DNA of 17,025 nt from Syntrophomonadaceae bacterium (GTDB lineage Bacteria > Bacillota > Syntrophomonadia > Syntrophomonadales > Syntrophothermaceae), in NCBI GenBank assembly GCA_029907055.1, contig JARYMO010000008.1:1-17025 (forward strand), in the 5' to 3' direction. Numbering within the stretch: position 1 is the stretch's first letter; each line of letters begins with the position of its first letter. A program made the translations under genes and the position numbers. Below, one piece after another: positions 8,302 to 14,645 of the stretch. The notes beneath the pieces are model-generated. The model did no database searches, was not told the DNA's origin, and was given only the letters and a program-made list of their open reading frames with translations.

Positions 8302-8457
8302 TCATTCCGGCGCCTGCAGCAGGATCCTCATCATGCAGTCGCCGCACACTACCAGCCCGAACTCGGCCGCGGTGTCCAGGCATTCCTGGCACAGCCAGAC
8401 CCCACAGTTGAAGCAGCGACCCGCCGCCGGTATCCCCTGGTGCACGCCGCACGTCAT
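8302..8457 (-). CDS. Small B-box-type zinc-finger protein
   Basis: A 51-residue protein in which Cys and His make up much of the sequence: Cys3-x2-His6, Cys15-x2-Cys18, Cys23-x2-Cys26 and Cys38-x2-Cys41. The core GRCFNCGVWLCQECLD matches prokaryotic B-box-like zinc binding modules, which are usually fused to membrane or rhomboid-like domains but here stand alone. It could bind two zinc ions. ATG at 8457 is preferred because GGAGG lies 8 nt upstream. The same frame is open further upstream, but that part has no good site and no conserved look. The 85 bases between it and the upstream lipoprotein gene show no promoter or hairpin I can support. Confidence 0.72.
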   Translation of the reverse strand: MTCGVHQGIPAAGRCFNCGVWLCQECLDTAAEFGLVVCGDCMMRILLQAPE

Positions 8458-8542
8458 GCTGGCCACCTCCCGTGCGAGAAGTCCCTCTGTGTGCTTCGAC
8501 GGCCCACTGCATTCTCCTGCCCGCGCGTCCACCCCGCCTTGC

Positions 8543-8848
8543 CTATTCCACCACCTGCATGTACAGCACGTTGGCGTAGTTGAACACCCCCACCTGGCGC
8601 CCCTTGGCGTCGTACATGGGGTTGTCCGAGTTGCCGCCCGGGTACACCGTGGTCTCCGGGGAGATGCCCATCTGGCGCACGTAGGTAATGAGTTCCGAGC
8701 CGTTGGTGAACTGGATGCGCACCTTGACCAGGGGGGCGGCCTGCTCCTTGCCCAGTCCCAGCAGCGCGCGGTAATCGCTCTCGCAGCCTGCCACCGCTAC
8801 CATGGCGGCCAGCAGGCACCCCACTGCCAGCAGCCGCTTCCACTTCAT
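8543..8848 (-). CDS. Small predicted lipoprotein, function unknown
   Basis: A 101-residue precursor. It has a basic N-terminus (MKWKR), a hydrophobic core, and a canonical lipobox V-A-G-C with Cys22, so the mature form is an 80-residue membrane-anchored exported protein. The mature part has a compact beta-rich look, with VKVRIQFTNGSELITYVRQMG near 41 and a motif YDAKGRQVGVFNYANVLYM near 79. I do not recognise the family. Its ATG overlaps the TGA of the Lon-like protease gene as ATGA, and GAGGG lies about 8 nt upstream, so it is probably translationally coupled to the protease. A small exported beta-domain of this kind may bind a ligand or the envelope; no function is claimed. Confidence 0.78.
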   Translation of the reverse strand: MKWKRLLAVGCLLAAMVAVAGCESDYRALLGLGKEQAAPLVKVRIQFTNGSELITYVRQMGISPETTVYPGGNSDNPMYDAKGRQVGVFNYANVLYMQVVE

Positions 8849-11289
8849 CGCGTGACCCTCCGCGCGCGGGTGCCGCGGCGGCGCACTACCCTGCCCGCCA
8901 CCCTCGGCTCCCGGGCCGGCGCCCGCAGCTCGGCCCACTTGGCCAGGCGCCGGTTGACCCGGTCGTGGATGCTGCCGGGGGTGAACTCCCCGTTGGCTTC
9001 CCGCGCTCCCGCCGGCAGCCCGGTGAGGATCTCGATGCCCTCGTCCACGTGGTCGATGGCCCAGATGGAGAACTTGCCCTCCCGCACGGCATCGACGATC
9101 TCCTCCGGCAGCATCAGGTTGTTCACGTTGCGGCGGGGGATGATGACCCCCTGGGTGCCCGTCAGCCCCTTGTCCCGGCACACCTTGAAGAACCCCTCGA
9201 TCTTCTGGTTCACTCCCCCGATGGGCTGGATCTCCCCGTGCTGGTTGACGGAACCGGTGACCGCGATGCCCTGCCTGATGGGTACCCCGGCCAGGCTGGA
9301 GAGGATGGCATACAGCTCGGCGCTGGAGGCGCTGTCCCCCTCGATGCCCTCGTAGGTCTGTTCAAAGGTCAGGCTGGCCGACAGCGACAGCGGGCGTTCC
9401 TGCGCGTACATGGCCCCCAGGTAGCCGGCCAGAGTCAGCACCCCCTTGGTGTGGATGCTCCCGCTCATGCGGATCTCCCGCTCAATGTTGACCACGCCCT
9501 TCTCGCCCATGAAGGTCTTGGCGGTGATGCGCGAGGGCTTGCCGAACCAGTAGTCCCCCTGGGCGTACACCGCCAGCCCGTTGATCTGGCCCTCGGCTTC
9601 CCCTTCCACGTCGATGATGAGCGTCCCCTGGTTGATGAGTTCCAGCACCTTTTCCTCCAGCATGCTGGAACGGTAGGCCTTTTCCTTTATCGCCCGGCGC
9701 ACGTGGACCCGGTCCACCAGCTCCGCCCCCTCGTAGGAAGCCCACAGGTCCGCCTCGTAGATGACGTCGCGCAGGCGGTTGAACTGGGTGGTGAGCTTGC
9801 CCTGGTCGCCGGACAGCCAGGTCCCGAAGTCCACCACTTCCGCCACCGCCTCGCGCGTGAAGTGGCGCACCCCGTCTTCCTCGCACACCGACTTGATGAA
9901 CTCGGCGTAGCGCTGGACATGCTCGGAGGTGCGTGCCATCTCCACGTCGAAGTCGGCGCGCACCTTGAACAGCTTCTGGAACTCCTCGTCATACGCGTAC
10001 AGCAGGTAGTAGGCCATGGGCTCCCCGATGAGGATGACCTTGAGCTTGACTGGGATGGGCTCGGGCTCCAGCGTCTCCAGGCTCATGACGCTGAACTGCT
10101 TGAGCGGGCTCTCGATGACCACTGACTGGTTCTTCAGCACCCGCTTGAGGCCGTCCCACACGAACCCGTTGCGGAAGATATCCATCACGTTCAGGATGAG
10201 GTAGCCCCCGTTGGCACGGTGGACCGCGCCGGCGCGCAACTTGGTGAAGTCGGTGGCCAGCACCCCGAACTCGCTCTCGTACTCGATGGCCCCGAAGAGG
10301 TTGGTGAAGGTCGCGTTGCCCTCGTAGACCACCGGCGCACAGGTGCCGCTGCTGTTGTCCACCAGCAGGTTGACCCTGTAGCGCTTCAGGGCCGCCCTCC
10401 GGTCCAGGCGCCGGAAGAAGAGCAACGGCACCTGCGCCTCCTCCTGCTGTTCGGTGAACAGCTCCGGGTTCTGCAGCATGTCGCGGTGCACCTCTTCCAG
10501 GTAGTGGACAATGCCGGGATTGTCCCGGAAGTTGGCATACAGCTCGGTGAAGTAGGGGACCATCACCCGTCGCGCGGTTTCCTGCTCCAGCACGCGGATC
10601 CTGGCCCGCACCGCGCGTTCCAGCTCACGGTACTCGCGCATGGCGGAGTTGATCTTGTCCTGCAGCGCCTTGCTGCGGCGCATGAGGTCCTGCTTCTCCC
10701 GCTCGCTGAGGGAGGCGAACTCCTCCTGCTCCAGGGGCTTGCCGTCCTTGAGAGGGATGGTGGTGATGCCCTGGGGAGTGCGCTGGATAGTGAACCCCTC
10801 GGCCTGGGCGATTTCCTCCAGCCGGTGGTACATGCGGTTGGTCTCCTCGAAGAAGGTCCCCAGGATCTGCCCCTTGAGCATCTCGAAGTGCTGGCTCTCG
10901 AAGGCCTTGGGGATGGCCGTGCGCAGCTCGGTGACCAGGTCCTCCATCTCGTGCACCAGCACCTTGCCCTTCCCGGCCGGCAGCTCCAGCGCGCGCGGGC
11001 AGTCAGGGTCCCGGAAGTTGTACACGTAGCACCAGTCGGGCGGGCAGGGCTCACCGGCCGCCTTCTTCTCCACCAGTTCCTTGGCCAGGGTGGTCTTGCC
11101 CGTGCCCAGGAAGCCGGCCAGGTAGATGTTGTACCCCTGGTTCTTGATGTCCAGGCCAAACCTCAGGGCGCGCAGCGCGCGCTCCTGGCCGATGACTCCT
11201 TCCAGCGCCTGCAGGGTGGCGGTGGTCTCGAACGCGAACTGACTCGCGTCACAGGTCTTCCTCAGTTCCTCGGGGGCCAGCTTGCCCAC
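8845..11289 (-). CDS. Lon-like ATP-dependent protease (AAA_32 + Lon C-terminal protease domain)
   Basis: A cytoplasmic AAA+ protease of 814 residues, of the LonB/YcbZ (LonH)-like group that lacks the classical Lon substrate-binding N-domain. Walker A GFLGTGKT is at 59-66. A long central insertion is helical (about 150-330, with coiled-coil-like charged runs). The C-terminal Lon protease domain carries the catalytic dyad: Ser653 in GDSASS and Lys696 in GVNQKI. The 43-residue spacing equals that of E. coli Lon (Ser679/Lys722). An Arg-rich tail (GRVVRRRGTRARR) ends the protein. Two adjacent GTG codons (11292, 11289) follow GGAGG; I use the second, 7 nt away. The frame is open upstream to about 11598, but there it shadows the metallo-hydrolase gene. 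It follows that gene by about 40 nt and overlaps the lipoprotein gene by ATGA. Confidence 0.92.
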   Translation of the reverse strand: MGKLAPEELRKTCDASQFAFETTATLQALEGVIGQERALRALRFGLDIKNQGYNIYLAGFLGTGKTTLAKELVEKKAAGEPCPPDWCYVYNFRDPDCPRALELPAGKGKVLVHEMEDLVTELRTAIPKAFESQHFEMLKGQILGTFFEETNRMYHRLEEIAQAEGFTIQRTPQGITTIPLKDGKPLEQEEFASLSEREKQDLMRRSKALQDKINSAMREYRELERAVRARIRVLEQETARRVMVPYFTELYANFRDNPGIVHYLEEVHRDMLQNPELFTEQQEEAQVPLLFFRRLDRRAALKRYRVNLLVDNSSGTCAPVVYEGNATFTNLFGAIEYESEFGVLATDFTKLRAGAVHRANGGYLILNVMDIFRNGFVWDGLKRVLKNQSVVIESPLKQFSVMSLETLEPEPIPVKLKVILIGEPMAYYLLYAYDEEFQKLFKVRADFDVEMARTSEHVQRYAEFIKSVCEEDGVRHFTREAVAEVVDFGTWLSGDQGKLTTQFNRLRDVIYEADLWASYEGAELVDRVHVRRAIKEKAYRSSMLEEKVLELINQGTLIIDVEGEAEGQINGLAVYAQGDYWFGKPSRITAKTFMGEKGVVNIEREIRMSGSIHTKGVLTLAGYLGAMYAQERPLSLSASLTFEQTYEGIEGDSASSAELYAILSSLAGVPIRQGIAVTGSVNQHGEIQPIGGVNQKIEGFFKVCRDKGLTGTQGVIIPRRNVNNLMLPEEIVDAVREGKFSIWAIDHVDEGIEILTGLPAGAREANGEFTPGSIHDRVNRRLAKWAELRAPAREPRVAGRVVRRRGTRARRVTR

Positions 11290-11333
11290 CACAGCACCTC
11301 CTCGACGCGGCCTGGCGGCCGCCGTGACTGTCG

Positions 11334-12167
11334 TCAGATGACCATGCGGAACCCGGTCTCGCCCTTGACCAGCACCGGTCCCAGCTCGCGGTACAGCTCG
11401 GCCGCCGCGTAGAACCCTGTGCAGTGACACACCACCAGGGTGTCCACGGGATGCCGGCGCAAGGCCTCCACCGAGGCCCGCATCCGCTCGGGGCCGGCCG
11501 TCATCAGGTGAGTCCCCCCCAGGTACAGCCGGACCCGGGTGCGTCCGGTGAGATGGCGGGCGTACTCCAGGGTGTTCACCAGGCCGGAGTGCGCACACCC
11601 GCTCACCACCACCAGCCCTTCCGGGTGGTCAATCACCAGCGCCTGGTCGTCCCGCAGCGTGTCCTCTTCCCACTGCCCGGCCGGGGAAGCGACCAGGAAA
11701 CGGCCGCCAGTGGTCTCGTAGCTGGTGACGCGAGGGATCTCGCCGGTCAACCATACCCCGGGGGCCAGTTCCCGCGGCCCGGTGTTCTCGACTACCGTGG
11801 CGCCCGCTTCGCTCAGCTGCCGGCGGGTGACCGGCATGCCGATGAACACTGGACGGCCTTCCTCTTTCTCCACGTACTTGGACTGGAAGGCATCGGGGTG
11901 CAGGTGGAAGCGCCAGCTGCCCTTCAGCGCCAGCAGGGCCGGGATGCCGCCGGTGTGGTCGAAATGCCCGTGGCTGATGACCACATCCTGCACCGCCGCC
12001 AGATCGAGCTTGAGGGCCGCGGCGTTGCGCACCACGGCATCGTGCGCCCCGGTGTCGAACAGCACCCGCCACCCGTCGATGGTGAGCAGGGCCGAAAACC
12101 CGTACTCGCCCGTCAAGCTCGCCAGCGATGCCGTGTTTTCCACCAGGATCTGCAGCGCTACCCTCAC
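11334..12167 (-). CDS. Metallo-beta-lactamase-fold hydrolase (COG1237-like)
   Basis: A 277-residue metal-dependent hydrolase. The metal-binding signature SHGHFDHTGG supplies His66, His68, Asp70 and His71, and later ligands lie in SGCAHSGLVNTL and GGTHL. The S-G-C-[AS]-H-x-G segment and the closing LVVCHCTG motif are typical of COG1237, which includes dihydropterin aminobenzene-phosphate synthase-like proteins. The archaeal role should not be carried over, as bacterial members are mostly uncharacterised. GTG at 12167 has a GGAGG about 4 nt upstream within a long purine run. The open frame continues upstream to 12284 but without conservation. It is the first gene of the leftward block, and the Lon-like gene follows after about 40 nt, with a GC-rich inverted repeat (around 11305-11325) in that gap. 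Confidence 0.86.
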   Translation of the reverse strand: MRVALQILVENTASLASLTGEYGFSALLTIDGWRVLFDTGAHDAVVRNAAALKLDLAAVQDVVISHGHFDHTGGIPALLALKGSWRFHLHPDAFQSKYVEKEEGRPVFIGMPVTRRQLSEAGATVVENTGPRELAPGVWLTGEIPRVTSYETTGGRFLVASPAGQWEEDTLRDDQALVIDHPEGLVVVSGCAHSGLVNTLEYARHLTGRTRVRLYLGGTHLMTAGPERMRASVEALRRHPVDTLVVCHCTGFYAAAELYRELGPVLVKGETGFRMVI

Positions 12168-12191
12168 GCCGCCTCCCCCCTTCCTCCCCCC

Positions 12192-12200
12192 ATTATCCCA
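12192..12200 (-). promoter_or_regulatory. Candidate extended -10 promoter for the metallo-hydrolase block
   Basis: On the minus strand TGGGATAAT reads as an extended -10 (TGn plus GATAAT), 24 nt before the GTG at 12167. No good -35 sits at 16-18 nt; TTGCCC occurs at 20 nt. An A/T-rich patch in a G/C-rich genome supports it weakly. Confidence 0.3.
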
Positions 12201-12353
12201 ACAATTAGGCACGACGGGGGCAATATCCTCCCGCCGGGCGGAAAGAAATGCTGCCGGCGCCAATCCTCTGACCGCTCCTGCCATTCCCGGCCACGATCGC
12301 CGAAGCCAGCGCGCGTACCTCTTCGCAGGAAGGAGCCCAGACCTTGAGAATGC

Positions 12354-12368
12354 CGAGAATCATTGACA
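12354..12368. promoter_or_regulatory. Possible Fur-family-like box overlapping the corA -35
   Basis: CGAGAATCATTGACA matches the Bacillus 7-1-7 Fur-family box (TGATAATNATTATCA) at about 10 of 14 specified positions. It coincides with the -35 element. GAGAAT is repeated at 12346-12351 and 12355-12360. Occupancy would block the promoter. The match is weak and may be chance. Confidence 0.2.
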
Positions 12369-12391
12369 AGGGTCATCTACCGCCGTATAGT
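12363..12391 (+). promoter_or_regulatory. Strong sigma-A promoter for the corA leader
   Basis: Consensus -35 TTGACA (12363-12368), exactly 17 bp spacer, and -10 TATAGT (12386-12391, 5 of 6). The predicted start is near 12398, giving a leader of about 145 nt before the corA TTG. An inverted repeat GTGGG/CCCAC (12390-12394, 12402-12406) straddles the start site and could be an operator. Confidence 0.75.
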
Positions 12392-12429
12392 GGGAATGGA
12401 CCCCACCTTACGCCTGGGAGGTGAGCGTG

Positions 12430-12528
12430 ATGGACCCGATACCATTACCCGTACGCACCAGCCACCGGTCGAGCCTGTCATTCCGGAGGGCCATTTCCGC
12501 GCGCCTCGGAGGTGCCGCCCTCCCATAG
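12430..12528 (+). CDS. Putative corA leader peptide, proline-rich N-terminus (MgtL-like)
   Basis: A 32-codon ORF beginning M-D-P-I-P-L-P-V-R-T and ending with TAG at 12526-12528, 15 nt before the corA start. It has its own strong ribosome-binding site, GGGAGG (12416-12421), with 8 nt to the ATG. In-frame GTG codons at 12421 and 12427 are alternative starts. Prolines at 3, 5 and 7 follow an acidic residue at 2, and rare A/T-ending codons (ATA, CCA, TTA, GTA) cluster at the start. Enteric MgtL (leader of the Mg2+ transporter gene mgtA) also has alternating prolines after an acidic residue. There, weakened ribosomes stall or drop off at low Mg2+ and so alter expression of mgtA. The same role here is inference. 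No function in trans is suggested. Confidence 0.45.
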   Translation: MDPIPLPVRTSHRSSLSFRRAISARLGGAALP

Positions 12529-12537
12529 AGAGGAGGG
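12508..12537 (+). promoter_or_regulatory. Mutually exclusive hairpins controlling the corA ribosome-binding site
   Basis: CCCTCC (12518-12523) can pair with the corA ribosome-binding site GGAGGG (12532-12537), forming a 6-bp stem with an 8-nt loop that hides it. The same strand (12519-12523) can instead pair with upstream GGAGG (12508-12512). The leader ORF's last codons and stop lie on the CCCTCC strand and loop, so a ribosome finishing the leader would free the corA site. Confidence 0.4.
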
Positions 12538-12543
12538 ATCGCC

Positions 12544-13518
12544 TTGATCAAGACCTACTTCTACAACCATGCCGAAAACGCCATGTACCACGATGTCGAC
12601 CTCAGCGAGAAGGACGTCCTGCTGGCCTCGCCGGACAACCTCCTCTGGATTGACGTGTACGACTGCACCCCCAGCGACCTGCGCTACATCGGCGAGGTGT
12701 TCGACTTTCACCCGCTGGCCATCGAAGACTGCTTGCAGCCGAACCCGCGGGCGAAGGTGGACCACTACGAGGACTACAACTTCTTTGTCTTCCACTCGCT
12801 GGTCTACAACGAGGAATCGGAGGACGACGAGATCACCAGCATCGAGCTGGATGTGTTCCTGGGCCCCAACTACATCGTCACCATCCACCCGGTGGCGCTG
12901 TCCGCGGTGGGACAGGTGGCCCGGGTGAGCCGGCGCAGTTCCCTGTTGATGGACCGCGGTCCCGACTACCTGCTGTACAGCATCATCGACAACATCGTCG
13001 ACGACTACATCCCTATCACCGACCGGCTGGGGGAGCGCATCGACGACCTGGAAGACGAGATCTTCGCCAGCGCCCCCGAGGAGGTCAACGAGGAAATGCT
13101 GGCCTTGCGCCGCACCATCCTGATGATGCGCAAGGTACTGCTGCCACAGCGGCGCATCTTCGCCAACGTCAACGGACGGTACTCGTTCGTCATCCGCGAG
13201 GAAAACCGTCCCTACTACGAGGACGTGGTGGACCACCTGGACCGCATCCTGGACTCCATTGAAACCTATCGCGACCTGCTGAGCGGCTCCATGGACACCT
13301 ACTACTCCATCGTCACGGTGCGCACCAACGAGATCATCCGCGTGCTGACCATCGTATCGACCATCATGATCCCACTGACCTTCATCACCGGGCTGTTCGG
13401 CATGAACGTGAACATCCCGCTGCAGCAGAACCCCTACTACTTCTGGTACATCCTTGGCGGCATGGGGCTGCTGGCCCTGCTCATGCTGCAGCTCTTCCGC
13501 CGCAACCGGTGGATCTGA
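12544..13518 (+). CDS. corA: CorA-family magnesium/divalent cation channel
   Basis: A 324-residue pentameric inner-membrane cation channel, close to typical length. It has an alpha/beta N-terminal cytoplasmic domain with many acidic residues, a long stalk helix (about 165-265), TM1 at ~267-285 ending in the diagnostic selectivity motif G-M-N (286-288), a short external loop (NIPLQQNPYY) and TM2 at ~299-317. A basic C-terminus (FRRNRWI) faces the cytoplasm. These features fit Mg2+ (also Co2+/Ni2+) uptake; close paralogues such as ZntB export zinc, and the sequence alone cannot exclude other cations. The TTG start is supported by GAGGAGGG 6 nt upstream. The long leader with its own ORF and switchable hairpin suggests post-transcriptional control. 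Confidence 0.93.
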   Translation: MIKTYFYNHAENAMYHDVDLSEKDVLLASPDNLLWIDVYDCTPSDLRYIGEVFDFHPLAIEDCLQPNPRAKVDHYEDYNFFVFHSLVYNEESEDDEITSIELDVFLGPNYIVTIHPVALSAVGQVARVSRRSSLLMDRGPDYLLYSIIDNIVDDYIPITDRLGERIDDLEDEIFASAPEEVNEEMLALRRTILMMRKVLLPQRRIFANVNGRYSFVIREENRPYYEDVVDHLDRILDSIETYRDLLSGSMDTYYSIVTVRTNEIIRVLTIVSTIMIPLTFITGLFGMNVNIPLQQNPYYFWYILGGMGLLALLMLQLFRRNRWI

Positions 13519-13552
13519 GCGCCCGGAGCCCGCTCGCCCGCCCGGCGGGCGC
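13519..13552 (+). terminator. Possible GC-rich terminator hairpin after corA
   Basis: GCGCCCG (13519-13525) pairs with CGGGCGC (13546-13552) directly after the corA stop. A nested GAGC/GCTC is also possible. No T-run follows, so any termination would be imperfect or Rho-dependent. Confidence 0.3.
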
Positions 13553-13611
13553 ACCAGCCCTTCCCTGGGGCGGCAGGCCCGTAGCAGGGGAAACGCGTCA
13601 GCGCCAGGCAC

Positions 13612-13663
13612 CTGGCAGCACCGGTGACGGCCGGCACCAGCCGGCCGTCACCGGTGTTGCCGG
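13612..13663. repeat. Long near-perfect inverted repeat (24-bp stem, 4-nt loop)
   Basis: A perfect 17-bp stem, CACCGGTGACGGCCGGC (13619-13635) against 13640-13656 with loop ACCA, extends outwards with two G-T wobbles to 13612/13663. A separate palindrome, GCCAGG-CA-CCTGGC, overlaps its left side at 13603-13616. No T-tract follows on either strand. It sits between corA and the SDH protease gene. Confidence 0.85.
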
Positions 13664-13742
13664 CAGGAAATGCTCCGCTCCCCGTGGAATATGAGCGGCA
13701 GGGAGGGTGCCAGGCGCGCGTGAAGTGGTGGGCAAACCCCCG

Positions 13743-13759
13743 GCCCGGCTCCGCCGGGC
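13743..13759 (+). repeat. Short perfect hairpin upstream of the SDH protease gene
   Basis: GCCCGGC-TCC-GCCGGGC forms a 7-bp stem with a 3-nt loop, 12 nt before the GGGAGG ribosome-binding site of the protease gene. It may be a leader hairpin. No promoter is clear between 13664 and 13784. Confidence 0.4.
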
Positions 13760-13784
13760 GGTGCATGGTAAGGGAGGGATTCCC

Positions 13785-14618
13785 GTGCAGTTCTCCTTCT
13801 TCGATATTTTCTGGCTGGTCCTGCTGTTCTTTTCCGTCCTGCCGCTGCTCAAGCAGCAGACGCTGGAGGGCCAGCGCCTGAAGATGATCAGGTCCATCGA
13901 ACAGCGAAGGTCGTCGCGGGTCATCACGCTCATCCACCGCCAGGAACTGCTCAATCTCCTCGGCCTGCCCCTGACGCGTTTCATCAACATCGAGGACTCC
14001 GAACAGGTACTGCGGGCCATCCGCATGACCCCGGACGACATGCCCATCGATGTCATCCTCCACACCCCGGGCGGACTGGTGCTGGCCGCGGGGCAGATTG
14101 CCATGGCCCTCAAGCGCCACCCCGCGCGGGTGACGGTCTTCGTTCCCCACTACGCCATGTCAGGCGGGACCATGATTGCGCTGGCAGCGGACGAGATCGT
14201 GATGGATGCCAACGCGGTGGTGGGCCCCATGGACCCGCAGATCGGGGAATACCCGGCGGTGTCCATCCTGCGCACCGTCAACCGCAAGGAGGTCGCCGAT
14301 CTCGACGACCGCACGCTCATCCTGGCCGACGTGGCTGAAAAGGCCGTGCACCAGGTGCGGACCTTCCTGCAGGACCTGCTCAGCGACAAGATGGAGCCGG
14401 CCCGCGCCGAGGCCCTGGCCGACACGCTGACCGCCGGCACCTGGACTCACGACTACCCCATCACCTGCACCCTGCTCGAGCAGTTCGGGCTGCGGGTGTC
14501 CTGCGATTTCCCGGATGACATCCATCGTTTGATGGAGCTGTACCCCCAGCCCGCGCAGCGGCGGCCGTCGGTGCAGTACGTTCCCCTGCCTTACCACAGC
14601 TCCCCCCGCGAACGCTGA
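13785..14618 (+). CDS. SDH-family (Clp-fold) membrane-anchored serine proteinase
   Basis: A 277-residue protein of the SDH/DUF114 group, related to the ClpP/SppA crotonase-like fold. An N-terminal hydrophobic helix at about 4-22 anchors it. The oxyanion segment LHTPGGLV (92-99) is followed by the nucleophile in HYAMSGGTM (Ser126), and the acidic DEIVMDANAVVGPMDPQIG (136-154) includes candidate Asp141 or Asp150. It is probably a membrane-proximal peptidase; substrates are unknown. GTG at 13785 has GGGAGGG about 6 nt upstream and makes the hydrophobic anchor start at once. An open frame further upstream (to 13707) encodes an unconserved stretch over the hairpin. It probably has its own transcript, because corA is 266 nt away behind two strong hairpins. 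Confidence 0.88.
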   Translation: MQFSFFDIFWLVLLFFSVLPLLKQQTLEGQRLKMIRSIEQRRSSRVITLIHRQELLNLLGLPLTRFINIEDSEQVLRAIRMTPDDMPIDVILHTPGGLVLAAGQIAMALKRHPARVTVFVPHYAMSGGTMIALAADEIVMDANAVVGPMDPQIGEYPAVSILRTVNRKEVADLDDRTLILADVAEKAVHQVRTFLQDLLSDKMEPARAEALADTLTAGTWTHDYPITCTLLEQFGLRVSCDFPDDIHRLMELYPQPAQRRPSVQYVPLPYHSSPRER

Positions 14619-14645
14619 GCGCCAGCCCCCGCGCGGGCTCAGCTC
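14617..14645. terminator. Possible bidirectional hairpin between convergent genes
   Basis: GAGC-gcc-AGCCC (14617-14628) pairs with GGGCT-ca-GCTC (14635-14645), leaving a 6-nt loop and a small internal loop. It overlaps the stop codons of both convergent genes, which are 20 nt apart. It is symmetric but lacks a T-tract. Confidence 0.4.

Noticed and set aside
8965..11412. Large plus-strand frames opposite the Lon-like protease
   Set aside because: The opposite strand carries Walker A and the Ser-Lys dyad with correct spacing. The plus frames lack motifs and are a GC-rich antisense effect.
11290..11598. Upstream extension of the Lon-like gene (to 11598)
   Set aside because: It overlaps the metallo-hydrolase coding region in another frame. 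The GGAGG at about 11297-11301 fits a GTG start at 11289/11292.
12228..12242. CCGCCGGGCGG palindrome in the divergent intergenic region
   Set aside because: The stem is only 4-5 bp with a 1-3 nt loop, which is expected at this GC content.
12398..12543. Known Mg2+ riboswitch (M-box/ykoK) or Mn2+ (yybP-ykoY) leader before corA
   Set aside because: I could not find the conserved core elements of either class. The leader is short and is better explained by an ORF plus simple hairpins.
12363..12653. 96-codon plus frame beginning at the -35 TTG
   Set aside because: It starts inside the promoter, has no ribosome-binding site and overlaps the better supported leader ORF and corA.
12478..14150. Minus-strand frames opposite corA and the SDH gene
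   Set aside because: CorA GMN and SDH serine motifs lie on the plus strand. The minus frames look like reverse-complement noise.
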